Source: Aplectana chamaeleonis
Taxonomy: Eukaryota; Nematoda; Chromadorea; Rhabditida; Cosmocercidae
Length of the DNA: 64,000 nt
NCBI GenBank assembly: GCA_029168955.1
Contig: JAPDOI010000009.1
Span: forward strand, 1,612,001 to 1,676,000
Direction: 5' to 3'
This document shows positions 1 to 15,400 of the stretch, one piece after another (the first letter of the stretch is position 1; each line of letters starts with the position of its first letter). Made by a program: the position numbers and the translations under genes. The notes beneath the pieces were generated by a model. That model worked only from the letters and a program-made list of their open reading frames with translations. It searched no databases and was not told the DNA's origin.

Positions 1-1297
1 CAAAGCACTTTTGACGACGTCCGATGACGTCATCAGAAGCCCGAAGCACTTTTCACGACGTCCCGATGACGTCATCAAGCCCGAAGCACTTTCACGACGT
101 CGATGACGTCATCAGAAGCCCGAAGCACTCTCACGACGTTCCGATGACGTCATCAGAAGCCCGAAGCACTCTCACGAAGTCGATGACGTCATCAGAAGCC
201 CGAAGCACTCTCACGAAGTCCGATGACGTCATCAAGCCCGAAGCACTTTCACGTAGTCCCGATGACGTCATCAAGCCCGAAGCACTTTGCACGGCGTCCC
301 GATGACGTCATTAGAAGCCCGAAGCACTTTCGACGTCCGATGACGTCATCAAAGCCCGAAGCACTTTTCACGACGTCCCGATGACGTCATCAAGCGAAGC
401 ACTTCTCACGACGTCCCGATGACGTCATCAGAAGCCCGAAGCACTTTTCACGACGTCCCGATGACGTCATCAGAAGCCCGAAGCACTTTCACGACGTCCC
501 GATGACGTCATCAGAAGCCCGAAGCACTTTTCACGACGTCCCGATGACGTCATCAGAAGCCAAGCACTCACGACGTCGATGACGTCATCAGAAGCCCGAA
601 GCACTTTTCACGACGTCCCGATGACGTCATCAGAAGCCCGAAGCACTTTTCACGACGTCCCGATGACGTCATCAAAGCCCGAAGCACTTTTCACGACGTC
701 CCGATGACGTCATCAGAAGCCCGAAGCACTCTCGACGTCCCGATGACGTCATCAGAAGCCCGAAGCACTTTTCACGACGTCCCGATGACGTCATCAGAAG
801 CCAAGCACTTTCACGACGTCCCGATGACGTCATCAAGCCCGAAGCACTTTTCACGACGTCTCGATGACGTCATCAGAAGCCCGAAGCACTTTTCACGACG
901 TCCCGATGACGTCATCAGAAGCCCGAAGCACTTTTCACGACGTCCGATGACGTCATCAGAAGCCCGAAGCACTTTTCACGACGTCCCGATGACGTCATCA
1001 GAAGCCAAGCACTTTTCGACGTCCCGATGACGTCATCAGAAGCCGAAGCACTTTTCACGACGTCCCGATGACGTCATCAGAAGCCAAGCACTTTCACGAC
1101 GTCCCGATGACGTCATCAGAAGCCCGAAGCACTTTTCACGACGTCCCGATGACGTCATCAAGCCCGAAGCACTTTTCACGACGTCCCGATGACGTCATCA
1201 GAAGCCCGAAGCACTTTCACGACGTCCCGATGACGTCATCAAACCAAGCACTTTTCACGACGTCCCGATGACGTCATCAGAAGCCCGAAGCACTTTT

Positions 1298-1490
1298 GGG
1301 ACTATCCTGATGACGGGGGTCACCCACGATTTTCCCATGAAAATGAATGGAAAACCTGATAAAGATGTTTGATGCTGCTATCAATCATTGTTGTTGATGA
1401 AGTTCTGTAGAAATACTTCGATTGATAGCGTTATAGATCGGTGGTTCATTCCATTTCTGACTTGATCTTAGTGACGTCTGGGGTAGGCCC
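1298..1490 (+). mobile_element. Array-embedded TIR element, copy 1 (partly corrupted)
   Basis: A ~193-bp non-satellite segment interrupts the array. It starts GGGACTATCC and ends GGGTAGGCCC and is flanked on both sides by GCACTTT(T), which occurs once in an unbroken monomer. The A/T-rich core is shared with copies 2-7. The G-rich left end and C-rich right end are partly replaced by satellite-like words (GATGACG, GTGACGTC). Confidence 0.88.
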
Positions 1491-3288
1491 GCACTTTCAC
1501 GACGTCCCAATGACGTCATCAGAAACTCGAGGCACTTTACGACGTCCCGATGACGTCATCAAAGCCCGAAGCACTTTTCACGACGTCCCGATGACGTCAT
1601 CAAGCCGAAGCACTTTCGACGTCGATGACGTCATCAGAAGCCCAAGCACTTTTCACGACGTCCCGATAAAGTCATCAGAAAGCCGAAGCACTTTCGACGT
1701 CTTGATGACGTCGTCAGAAGCCCGAAGCACTTTTCACGACGTCCCGATCACGTCATCAGAAGCCCGAAGCACTTTCCACAACGTCCCGATGACGTCATCA
1801 GAAGCCCGAAGCACTTTTCACGACGTTCCGATGACGTCATCAGAAGCCGAAGCACTTTTCACGACGTCCCGATGACGTCATCAGAAGCCCGAAGCACTTT
1901 TCACGACGTCTCGATGACGTCATCAGAACCAAGCACTCGACGTCCCGATGACGTCATCAGAACGAAGCACTTTTGACGACGTCCCGATGACGTCATCAGA
2001 AGCCCGAAGCACTTTCGACGTCCCGATGACGTCATCAGAAGCCCGAAGCACTTTCACGACGTCCCGATGACGTCATCAGAAGCCCGAAGCACTTTTCACG
2101 ACGTCTCGATGACGTCATCAAACCCGAAGCACTTTTCGACGTCCCGATGACGTCATCAAAGCCCGAAGCACTTTTGACGACGTCCGATGACGTCATCAGA
2201 AGCCCGAAGCACTTTTCACGACGTCCCGATGACGTCATCAAGCCCGAAGCACTTTCACGACGTCCCGATGACGTCATCAGAAGCCAAGCACTTTCACGAC
2301 GTCCCGATGACGTCATCAAAGCCCGAAGCACTTTCGACGTCCCGATGACGTCATCAGAAGCCCAAGCACTTTCGACGTCCCGATGACGTCATCAAGCCCG
2401 AAGCACTTTCACGACGTCCCGATGACGTCATCAGAAGCCCGAAGCACTTTCACGACGTCCCGATGACGTCATCAAGCCCGAAGCACTTTCACGACGTCCC
2501 GATGACGTCATCAGAAGCCCGAAGCACTTTTCACGACGTCCGATGACGTCATCAAAGCCCGAAGCACTTTTCGACGTCCCGATGACGTCATCAGAAGCCG
2601 AAGCACTTTTCGACGTCCGATGACGTCATCAAGCCCGAAGCACTTTCACGACGTCCCGATGACGTCATCAGAAGCCCGAAGCACTTTTCGACGTCCCGAT
2701 GACGTCATCAGAAGCCCGAAGCACTTTCACGACGTCCCGATGACGTCATCAGAAGCCCGAAGCACTTTTCGACGTCTCGATGACGTCATCAGAAGCCCGA
2801 AGCACTTTCACGACGTCCCGATGACGTCATCAAGCCAAGCACTTTCACGACGTCCCGATGACGTCATCAAGCCGAAGCACTTTTCACGACGTCCCGATGA
2901 CGTCATCAGAAGCCCGAAGCACTTTCACGACGTCCCGATGACGTCATCAGAAGCCCGAAGCACTTTTCACGACGTCCCGATGACGTCATCAGAAGCCCGA
3001 AGCACTTTTCGACGTCCGATGACGTCATCAGAAGCCCGAAGCACTTTCACGACGTCCCGATGACGTCATCAGAAGCCCGAAGCACTTTTCACGACGTCCC
3101 GATGACGTCATCAGAAGCCCGAAGCACTTTCACGACGTCCCGATGACGTCATCAGAAGCCCGAAGCACTTTCGACGTCCCGATGACGTCATAGAAGCCGA
3201 AGCACTTTTCGACGTCGATGACGTCATCAGAAGCCGAAGCACTTTTCACGACGTCCCGATGACGTCATCAGAAGCCCGAAGCACTTTT

Positions 3289-3484
3289 GGGACTATCCCG
3301 ATGACGTCATCAGAGTCACCCACGATTTTCCCATGAAAATGAATGGAAAACCTGATAAAGATGTTTGATGCTGCTATCAATCATTGTTGTTGATGAAGTT
3401 CTGTAGAAATACTTCGATTGATAGCGTTATAGATCGGTGGTTCATTCCATTTCTGACTTGAATCTTGATGACGTCATCAAGCCC
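3289..3484 (+). mobile_element. Array-embedded TIR element, copy 2 (ends overwritten)
   Basis: Same core as the other copies, same start (GGGACTATCC) and GCACTTT flanks. The poly-G and poly-C parts of the terminal repeats are replaced by GATGACGTCATCAG and GATGACGTCATCAA, which are satellite words. Downstream, the shared GATAAAGTCATCAG and CTTGATGACGTC variant monomers are still recognisable near 3660 and 3698. Confidence 0.85.
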
Positions 3485-6400
3485 GCACTTTCACGACGTC
3501 CCGATGACGTCATCAGAAGCCCGAGGCACTTTTCACGACGTCCGATGACGTCATCAAGCCCGAAGCACTTTTCACGACGTCCGATGACGTCATCAGAAGC
3601 CAAGCACTTTCGACGTCCGATGACGTCATCAGAAGCCCGAAGCACTTTTCACGACGTCCGATAAAGTCATCAGAAGCCGAAGCACTTTCACGACGTCTTG
3701 ATGACGTCATCAAGCCCGAAGCACTTTTCACGACGTCCCGATGACGTCATCAGAAGCCCGAAGCACTTTCACGACGTCCCGATGACGTCATCAGAAGCCG
3801 AAGCACTTTCACGACGTCCCGATGACGTCATCAAGCCCGAAGCACTTTTCACGACGTCCCGATGACGTCATCAGAAGCCCGAAGCACTTTTCACGACGTC
3901 CCGATGACGTCATCAAATCGAAGCACTTTTTACGACGTCCCGATGACGTCATCAGAACGAAGCACTTTCACGACGTCCCGATGACGTCATCAAAGCCCGA
4001 AGCACTTTTCGACGTCCCGATGACGTCATCAGAAGCCCGAAGCACTTTTCACGACGTCGATGACGTCATCAGAAGCCCGAAGCACTTTTCGACGTCCGAT
4101 GACGTCATCAAAGCCCGAAGCACTTTTCGACGTCCCGATGACGTCATCAGAAACCCGAAGCACTTTTCACGACGTCCGATGACGTCATCAAGCCCGAAGC
4201 ACTTTCACGACGTCGATGACGTCATCAGAAGCCGAAGCACTTTCACGACGTCGATGACGTCATCAGAAGCCCGAAGCACTTTCGACGTCCCGATGACGTC
4301 ATCAGAAGCCCGAAGCACTTTTCGACGTCCCGATGACGTCATCAGAAGCCCGAAGCACTTTTCACGACGTCCCGATGACGTCATCAGAAGCCCGAAGCAC
4401 TTTTCGACGTCCCGATGACGTCATCAGAGCCCGAAGCTTACTTTTCACGACGTCCCGATGACGTCATCAGAAGCCCGAAGCACTTTCACGACGTCCCGAT
4501 GACGTCATCAGAAGCCCGAAGCACTTTTCACGACGTCCGATGACGTCATCAGAAGCCCGAAGCACTTTTCGACGTCCCGATGACGTCATCAGAAGCCCGA
4601 AAGCACTTTCGACGTCCCGATGACGTCATCAGAGCCCGAAGCACTTTCACGACGTCCCGATGACGTCATCAGAAGCCCGACACTTTTCACGACGTCCGAT
4701 GACGTCATCAGAAGCCCGAAGCACTTTTCACGACGTCCCGATGACGTCATCAGAAGCCCGAAGCACTTTCACGACGTCCCGATGACGTCATCAGAAGCCC
4801 GAAGCACTTTTCACGACGTCCCGATGACGTCATCAGAAGCCCGAAGCACTTTCGACGTCCCGATGACGTCATCAGAAGCCCGAAGCACTTTTCACGACGT
4901 CCGATGACGTCATCAAGCCGAAGCACTTTTCACGACGTCCGATGACGTCATCAGAAGCCCGAAGCACTTTTCACGACGTCCCGATGACGTCATCAGAAGC
5001 CCGAAGCACTTTCACGACGTCCCGATGACGTCATCAAACCAAAGCACTTTTCACGACGTCCCGATGACGTCATCAGAAGCCCGAAGCACTTTCACGACGT
5101 CCCGATGACGTCATCAAGCCCGAAGCACTTTCACGACGTCCGATGACGTCATCAGAAGCCCGAAGCACTTTCGACGTCCCGATGACGTCATCAGAAGCCC
5201 GAAGCACTTTCACGACGTCCGATGACGTCATCAGAAGCCCGAAGCACTTTTCACGACGTCCCGATGACGTCATCAGAAGCCAAGCACTTTCGACGTCCCG
5301 ATGACGTCATCAGAAGCCCAAGCACTTTTCACGACGTCCCGATGACGTCATCAAGCCCGAAGCACTTTTCACGACGTCCCGATGACGTCATCAGAAGCCC
5401 GAAGCACTTTTCACGACGTCCCGATGACGTCATCAGAAGCCGAAGCACTTTTCGACGTCCCGATGACGTCATCAAAGCCCGAAGCACTTTTCACGACGTC
5501 CGATGACGTCATCAGAAGCCAGAAGCACTTTCACGACGTCCCGATGACGTCATCAGAAGCCCGAAGCACTTTTCACGACGTCCGATGACGTCATCAGAAG
5601 CGAAGCACTTTTCACGACGTCCCGATGACGTCATCAAGCCCGAAGCACTTTTCACGACGTCCGATGACGTCATCAAGCCGAAGCACTTTTCGACGTCCCG
5701 ATGACGTCATCAGAAGCCCGAAGCACTTTCACGACGTCCCGATGACGTCATCAGAAGCCAAGCACTTTTCACGACGTCCGATGACGTCATCAGAAGCGAA
5801 GCACTTTTCGACGTCCCGATGACGTCATCAGAAGCCCGAAGCACTTTTCACGACGTCCCGATGACGTCATCAGAAGCCCGAAGCACTTTCGACGTCCCGA
5901 TGACGTCATCAGAAGCCCGAAGCACTTTTCACGACGTCCCGATGACGTCATCAGAAGCCAAGCACTTTCACGACGTCCCGATGACGTCATCAGAAGCCCG
6001 AAGCACTTTTCACGACGTCGATGACGTCATCAGAAGCCCGAAGCACTTTACGACGTCGATGACGTCATCAGAAGCCAAGCACTTTTCACGACGTCCCGAT
6101 GACGTCATCAGAAGCCGAAGCACTTTTCACGACGTCCCGATGACGTCATCAGAAGCGAAGCACTTTTCACGACGTCCCGATGACGTCATCAAGCCGAAGC
6201 ACTTTCACGACGTCCCGATGACGTCATCAGAAGCAGAAGCACTTTTCACGACGTCCCGATGACGTCATCAAGCCCGAAGCACTTTTCACGACGTCCCGAT
6301 GACGTCATCAGAAGCCGAAGCACTTTCACGACGTCCCGATGACGTCATCAAGCCAAGCACTTTCACGACGTCCCGATGACGTCATCAGAAGCCCAGAGCA

Positions 6401-9400
6401 CTTTTCACGACGTCCCGATGACGTCATCAAAGCCGAAGCACTTTTCACGACGTCCCGATGACGTCATCAGAAGCCCGAAGCACTTTCGACGTCCCGATGA
6501 CGTCATCAGAAGCCCGAAGCACTTTTCACGACGTCCCGATGACGTCATCAGAAGCCGAAGCACTTTCACGACGTCCCGATGACGTCATCAAAGCCCGAAG
6601 CACTTTTCACGACGTCGATGACGTCATCAGAAGCCCGAAGCACTTTTCACGACGTCGATGACGTCATCAGAAGCCCGAAGCACTTTTCACGACGTCGATG
6701 ACGTCATCAAGCGAAGCACTTTCACGACGTCCCGATGACGTCATCAGAAGCCCGAAGCACTTTTCACGACGTCCCGATGACGTCATCAGAGCCCGAAGCA
6801 CTTTTCACGACGTCCGATGACGTCATCAGAAGCCCGAAGCACTTTTCACGACGTCCCGATGACGTCATCAGAAGCCCGAAGCACTTTCACGACGTCCCGA
6901 TGACGTCATCAAGCCCGAAGCACTTTCACGACGTCCCGATGACGTCATCAGAAGCCGAAGCACTTTTCACGACGTCCCGATGACGTCATCAGAAGCCCGA
7001 AGCACTTTTCACGACGTCCCGATGACGTCATCAGAAGCCCGAAGCACTTTTCACGACGTCCCGATGACGTCATCAGAGCCCGAAGCACTTTTCACGACGT
7101 CCGATGACGTCATCAGAAGCGAAGCACTTTCACGACGTCGATGACGTCATCAAAGCCCGAAGCACTTTCACGACGTCCCGATGACGTCATCAGAAATGAA
7201 GCACTTTTCACGACGTCCCGATGACGTCATCAGAAGCCCGAAGCACTTTCACGACGTCCCGATGACGTCATCAAAGCCCGAAGCACTTTTCACGACGTCC
7301 CGATGACGTCATCAGAAGCCGAAGCACTTTCACGACGTCCCGATGACGTCATCAGAAGCCCGAAGCACTTTTCGACGTCCCGATGACGTCATCAAAGCCC
7401 GAAGCACTTTTCACGACGTCGATGACGTCATCAGAGAGCCCGAAGCACTTTTCGACGTCCCGATGACGTCATCAGAAGCCCAAGCACTTTTCACGACGTC
7501 CCGATGACGTCATCAGAAGCCCGAAGCACTTTCGACGTCCCGATGACGTCATCAAAGCCCGAAGCACTTTTCACGACGTCCCGATGACGTCATCAGAAGC
7601 CAAGCACTTTTCACGACGTCCGATGACGTCATCAAAGCCCGAAGCACTTTTCGACGTCCCGATGACGTCATCAGAAGCCCGAAGCACTTTTCACGACGTC
7701 GATGACGTCATCAGAAGCCCGAAGCACTTTTCACGACGTCGATGACGTCATCAGAAGCCGAAGCACTTTTCACGACGTCCCGATGACGTCATCAAGCCCG
7801 AAGCACTTTTCGACGTCGATGACGTCATCAGAACCGAAGCACTTTTCGACGTCCGATGACGTCATCAGAAGCCCGAAGCACTTTTCACGACGTCCCGATG
7901 ACGTCATCAAGCCCGAAGCACTTTTCACGACGTCCCGATGACGTCATCAAGCCCGAAGCACTTTTCACGACGTCCCGATGACGTCATCAGAAGCCCGAAG
8001 CACTTTCACGACGTCGATGACGTCATCAAGCCCGAAGCACTTTTCGACGTCCCGATGACGTCATCAAGCCCGAAGCACTTTTCACGACGTCCCGATGACG
8101 TCATCAAGCCCGAAGCACTTTCACGACGTCCCGATGACGTCATCAGAAGCCCGAAGCACTTTTCCGACGTCCCGATGACGTCATCAGAAGCCCGAAGCAC
8201 TTTTCATGACGTCCCGATGACGTCATCAGAAACTCGAGGCACTTTTCACGACGTCCCGAAGACGTCATCAGAAGCCCGAAGCACTTTTCACGACGTCCCG
8301 ATGACGTCATCAGAAGCCGAAGCACTTTTCACGACGTCCCGATGACGTCACGAGAAGCTCGAAGCACTTTTCACGACGTCCCGATGACGTCACGAGAAGC
8401 CCGAAGCACTTTTCACGACGTCGATGACGTCATCAGAAGCCCGAAGCACTTTTCACGACGTCCCGATGACGTCATCAAAGCCAGCACTTTTCACGACGTC
8501 CCGATGACGTCATCAAACCGAAGCACTTTCACGACGTCCCGATGACGTCATCAAGCCCGAAGCACTTTTTCGACGTCCGATGACGTCATCAAAGCCCGAA
8601 GCACTTTTCACGACGTCCCGATGACGTCATCAAGCCCGAAGCACTTTTCACGACGTCCCGATGACGTCATCAGAAGCCCGAAGCACTTTTCACGACGTCC
8701 CGATGACGTCATCAGAAACCGAAGCACTTTTCACGACGTCCCGATGACGTCATCAAAGCCAAGCACTTTTCGACGTCGATGACGTCATCAGAAGCCCGAA
8801 GCACTTTTCACGACGTCCCGATGACGTCATCAAGCCCGAAGCACTTTTCACGACGTCCCGATGACGTCATCAGAAGCCCGAAGCACTTTTCACGACGTCC
8901 CGATGACGTCATCAGAAGCCAAGCACTTTCACGACGTCCGATGACGTCATCAAGCCCGAAGCACTTTTCACGACGTCCCGATGACGTCATCAAAGCCCGA
9001 AGCACTTTTCACGACGTCCCGATGACGTCATCAAGCCCGAAGCACTTTTCGACGTCCGATGACGTCATCAGAAGCCAAGCACTTTTCACGACGTCCCGAT
9101 GACGTCATCAGAAGCCCGAAGCACTTTTCACGACGTCCCGATGACGTCATCAGAAGCCCGAAGCACTTTCACGACGTCGATGACGTCATCAAGCCCGAAG
9201 CACTTTTCACGACGTCCCGATGACGTCATCAGAGCCCGAAGCACTTTTCACGACGTCCCGATGACGTCATCAGAAGCCCGAAGCACTTTTCACGACGTCC
9301 CGATGACGTCATCAGAAGCCAAGCACTTTCACGACGTCCCGATGACGTCATCAGAAGCCGAAGCACTTTTCACGACGTCCGATGACGTCATCAGAAGCCC

Positions 9401-12400
9401 GAAGCACTTTTCACGACGTCCCGATGACGTCATCAGAAGCCAAGCACTTTTCACGACGTCGATGACGTCATCAAGCCCGAAGCACTTTCACGACGTCCCG
9501 ATGACGTCATCAGAAGCCCGAAGCACTTTTCACGACGTCCCGATGACGTCATCAGAAGCCCGAAGCACTTTTCACGACGTCCCGATGACGTCATCAGAAG
9601 CGCGAAGCACTTTTCACGACGTGCCGATGACGTCATCAGAAGCCCAGCACTTTCACGACGTCCCGATGACGTCATCAAGCCCGAAGCACTTTTCGACGTC
9701 CCGATGACGTCATCAAGCCGAAGCACTTTTCACGACGTCCGATGACGTCATCAAAGCCCGAAGCACTTTCACGACGTCCCGGTGACGTCATCAGAAGCCC
9801 GAAGCACTTTTCACGACGTCCCGATGACGTCATCAGAAGCCCGAAGCACTTTCACGACGTCCCGATGGCGTCATCAGGAGCCCGAAGCACTTTTCACGGC
9901 GTCCCGATGACGTCATCAGAAGCCCGAAGCACTTTTCGACGTCCCGATGACGTCATCAGAAGCCCGAAGCACTTTTCACGACGTCCCGATGACGTCATCA
10001 AAGCCCGAAGCACTTTTCACGACGTCCCGATGACGTCATCAGAAGCCGAAGCACTTTCACGACGTCCGATGACGTCATCAGAAGCCCGAAGCACTTTTCA
10101 CGACGTCCGATGACGTCATCAAGCCCGAAGCACTTTTCACGACGTCCCGATGACGTCATCAAGCCGAAGCACTTTTCACGACGTCCCGATGACGTCATCA
10201 GAAGCCCGAAGCACTTTTCACGACGTCGATGACGTCATCAGAAGCACGAAGCACTTTTACCGACGTCCCCATGACGTTATCAGAAGCCCGAAGCACTTTT
10301 CACGACGTCCCGATGACGTCATCAGAAGCCCGAAGCACTTTTCACGACGTCCTGATGACGTCATCAGAAACCCGAAGCACTTTTCCTGACGTCCCCATGA
10401 CGTCATCAGAAGCCCGACGTACTTTTCATGACGTCCCGATGACGTCATCAAAAGCTCGGAGCACTTTTCACGACGTCCCGATGGCGTCATCAGAAGCCCG
10501 AAGCACTTTTCACGACGTTCTGATGACGTCATCTGAAACCCGAAGCCCTTTCCTGACATCCCCATTACGTCATCAGAAGCCCGAAGTACTTTTCATGACG
10601 TCTCGATGACGTCATCAGAAGCTCGGAGCACTTTTCACGTCGTCCCGATGACGGCATCAGAAGCCCGAAGCACTTTTCGACGTCCCGATGACGTCATCAG
10701 AAGCCGAAGCACTTTTCACGACGTCCGATGACGTCATCAGAAGCCAAGCACTTTCGACGTCCGATGACGTCATCAAGCCCGAAGCACTTTCACGACGTCC
10801 CGATGACGTCATCAAAGCCGAAGCACTTTTCACGACGTCCCGATGACGTCATCAGAAGCCGAAGCACTTTCACGACGTTCCGATGACGTCATCAGAAGCC
10901 CAAGCACTTTTCACGACGTCCCGATGACGTCATCAGAAGCCCAGCACTTTTCACGACGTCCCGATGACGTCATCAGAAGCCCGAAGCACTTTTCACGACG
11001 TCCCGATGACGTCATCAGAAGCCCGAAGCACTTTTCACGACGTCCCGATGACGTCATCAAAGCCGAAGCACTTTCACGACGTCCCGATGACGTCATCAGA
11101 AGCCCGAAGCACTTTTCACGACGTCCTGATGACGTCATCAAAAGCCCGAAGCACTTTTCACGACGTCCCGATGACGTCATCAGAAGCCCGAAGCACTTTT
11201 CACGACGTTCCGATGACGTCATCAGAAGCCCGAAGCACTTTTCACGACGTCCCGATGACGTCATCAGAAGCCCGAAGCACTTTTCGACGTCGATGACGTC
11301 ATCAGAAGCCCGAAGCACTTTTCACGACGTCCGATGACGTCATCAGAAGCCAAGCACTTTCACGACGTCCCGATGACGTCATCAGAAGCCCGAAGCACTT
11401 TTCACGACGTCCGATGACGTCATCAAGCCCGAAGCACTTTTCACGACGTCCGATGACGTCATCAAGCCCGAAGCACTTTTCACGACGTCCCGATGACGTC
11501 ATCAGAAGCCCGAAGCACTTTCACGACGTCCCGATGACGTCATCAGAAGCCCGAAGCACTTTTCACGACGTCCGATGACGTCATCAGAAGCCCGAAGCAC
11601 TTTTCACGACGTCGATGACGTCATCAGAAGCCCGAAGCACTTTTCGACGTCCGATGACGTCATCAGAAGCCCGAAGCACTTTTCACGACGTCGATGACGT
11701 CATCAGAAGCCCGAAGCACTTTTCACGACGTCCCGATGACGTCATCAAAGCCCGAAGCACTTTTCACGACGTCCCGATGACGTCATCAAAGCCAAGCACT
11801 TTTCACGACGTCCCGATGACGTCATCAGAAGCCCGAAAGCACTTTTCACGACGTCCCGATGACGTCATCAGAAGCCCGAAGCACTTTTCACGACGTCCCG
11901 ATGACGTCATCAGAAGCCCGAAGCACTTTTCACGACGTCCCGATGACGTCATCAGAAGCCCGAAGCACTTTTCACGACGTCCGATGACGTCATCAGAAGC
12001 CCGAAGCACTTTTCACGACGTCCCGATGACGTCATCAGAAGCCCGAAGCACTTTTCACGACGTCCCGATGACGTCATCAGAAGCCCGAAGCACTTTTCAC
12101 GACGTCCCGATGACGTCATCAGAAGCCAAGCACTTTTCGACGTCCCGATGACGTCATCAGAAGCCCGAAGCACTTTTCACGACGTCCCGATGACGTCATC
12201 AGAAGCCCGAAGCACTTTTCACGACGTCCCGATGACGTCATCAAGCCCGAAGCACTTTTCACGACGTCCCGATGACGTCATCAGAAGCCCGAAGCACTTT
12301 TCGACGTCCCGATGACGTCATCAGAAGCCCAAGCACTTTTCACGACGTCCGATGACGTCATCAGAAGCCGAAGCACTTTCACGACGTCCCGATGACGTCA

Positions 12401-15400
12401 TCAGAGCCCGAAGCACTTTTCACGACGTCCCGATGACGTCATCAGAAGCCCGAAGCACTTTCACGACGTCCCGATGACGTCATCAAGCCCGAAGCACTTT
12501 TCGACGTCCCGATGACGTCATCAGAAGCCCGAAGCACTTTTCACGACGTCCCGATGACGTCATCAGAAGCCCGAAGCACTTTTCACGACGTCCCGATGAC
12601 GTCATCAGAAGCCCGAAGCACTTTTCACGACGTCCGATGACGTCATCAGAAGCCCAAGCACTTTTCACGACGTCCCGATGACGTCATCAGAAGCCCGAAG
12701 CACTTTTCACGACGTCCCGATGACGTCATCAAACCCGGAAGCACTTTCACGACGTCCCGATGACGTCATCAGAAGCCCGAAGCACTTTTCGACGTCCCGA
12801 TGACGTCATCAAAGCCGAAGCACTTTCACGACGTCGATGACGTCATCAGAAGCCCGAAGCTTACTTTTCACGACGTCCCGATGACGTCATCAGAAGCCCG
12901 AAGCACTTTCGACGTCGATGACGTCATCAGAAGCCCGAAGCACTTTTCACGACGTCCCGATGACGTCATCAGAAGCGAAGCACTTTTCACGACGTCCCGA
13001 TGACGTCATCAGAAGCCCGAAGCACTTTTCACGACGTCCCGATGACGTCATCAGAAGCCCGAAGCACTTTTCACGACGTCCCGATGACGTCATCAGAAGC
13101 CCAGAAGCACTTTTCACGACGTCGATGACGTCATCAGAAGCCCGAAGCACTTTTCACGACGTCCCGATGACGTCATCAGAAGCCCGAAGCACTTTTTCGA
13201 CGTCCCGATGACGTCATCAGAAGCCCGAAGCACTTTTCACGACGTCCCGATGACGTCATCAGAAGCCCAGAAGCACTTTTCACGACGTCCCGATGACGTC
13301 ATCAAGCCCGAAGCACTTTTCACGACGTCCCGATGACGTCATCAGAAGCCCGAAGCACTTTTCACGACGTTCCGATGACGTCATCAGAACAGAAGCACTT
13401 TTCACGACGTCCCGATGACGTCATCAGAAGCCCGAAGCACTTTTCACGACGTCCCGATGACGTCATCAGAAGCCGAAGCACTTTCACGACGTCCCGATGA
13501 CGTCATCAAGCCCGAAGCACTTTTCGACGTCCCGATGACGTCATCAGAAGCCCGAAGCACTTTTCACGACGTCCCGATGACGTCATCAGAAGCCAGAAGC
13601 ACTTTTCGACGTCCCGATGACGTCATCAGAGCCCGAAGCACTTTTCACGACGTCCCGATGACGTCATCAGAAGCCAAGCACTTTTCACGACGTCCGATGA
13701 CGTCATCAGAAGCCCGAAGCACTTTTCACGACGTCCCGATGACGTCATCAGAAGCCCGAAGCACTTTTCACGACGTCCGATGACGTCATCAGAAGCCCGA
13801 AGCACTTTTCATGACGTCCCGATGACGTCATCAGAAGCCGAAGCACTTTTCACGACGTCCCGATGACGTCATCCGAAGCCCGAAGCACTTTTCACGACGT
13901 CCCGATGACGTCATCGAACCCGAAGCACTTTTCACGACGTCGATGACGTCATCAAGCCCGAAGCACTTTCACGACGTCCCGATGACGTCATCAGAAACGA
14001 AGCACTTTTCACGACGTCCCGATGACGTCATCAGAAGCCCGAAGCACTTTTCACGACGTCCCGATGACGTCATCAGAAGCCCAAGCACTTTCACGACGTC
14101 GATGACGTCATCAGAAGCCCGAAGCACTTTTCGACGTCCCGATGACGTCATCAGAAGCCCGAAGCACTTTTCACGACGTCCCGATGACGTCATCAGAAGC
14201 CCGAAGCACTTTCACGACGTTCCGATGACGTCATCAGAAGCCCGAAGCACTTTCACGACGTCCCGATGACGTCATCAGAAGCCCGAAGCACTTTCACGAC
14301 GTCCCGATGACGTCATCAGAAGCCAGAAGCACTTTTCACGACGTCCCGATGACGTCATCAAGCCCAAGCACTTTTCACGACGTCCCGATGACGTCATCAG
14401 AAGCCCGAAGCACTTTCACGACGTCCCGATGACGTCATCAGAAGCCGAGCACTTTTCGACGTCCCGATGACGTCATCAGAAGCAAGCACTTTCACGACGT
14501 CGATGACGTCATCAGAAGCGAAGCACTTTTCACGACGTCCCGATGACGTCATCAGAAGCCCGAAGCACTTTCACGACGTCCCGATGACGTCATCAAACCC
14601 GAAGCACTTTCACGACGTCCCGATGACGTCATCAGAAGCCCGAAGCACTTTCACGACGTCCCGATGACGTCATCAGAAGCCCGAAGCACTTTTCACGACG
14701 TCCGATGACGTCATCAGAAAGCCGAAGCACTTTTCACGACGTCCCGATGACGTCATCAAGCCCGAAGCACTTTTCACGACGTCCCGATGACGTCATCAGA
14801 AGCCCGAAGCACTTTTCACGACGTCCCGATGACGTCATCAGAAGCCCGAAGCACTTTTCACGACGTCCCGATGACGTCATCAGAAGCCCGAAGCACTTTT
14901 CACGACGTCGATGACGTCATCAGAAGCCCGAAGCACTTTCACGACGTCGATGACGTCATCAGAAGCCCAAGCACTTTTCACGACGTCCCGATGACGTCAT
15001 CAGAAGCCCGAAGCACTTTTCACGACGTCCCGATGACGTCATCAGAAGCCAAGCACTTTTCACGACGTCCCGATGACGTCATCAGAAGCCCGAAGCACTT
15101 TTCACGACGTCCCGATGACGTCATCAGAAGCCGAAGCACTTTCACGACGTCGATGACGTCATCAGAAGCCCGAAGCACTTTTCACGACGTCCCGATGACG
15201 TCATCAAGCCCGAAGCACTTTTCACGACGTCCCGATGACGTCATCAAGCCCGAAGCACTTTCCGACGTCCGATGACGTCATCAGAAGCCCGAAGCACTTT
15301 TCACGACGTCCCGATGACGTCATCAGAAGCCCGAAGCACTTTTCACGACGTCCGATGACGTCATCAGAAGCCAAGCACTTTTCACGACGTCCCGATGACG

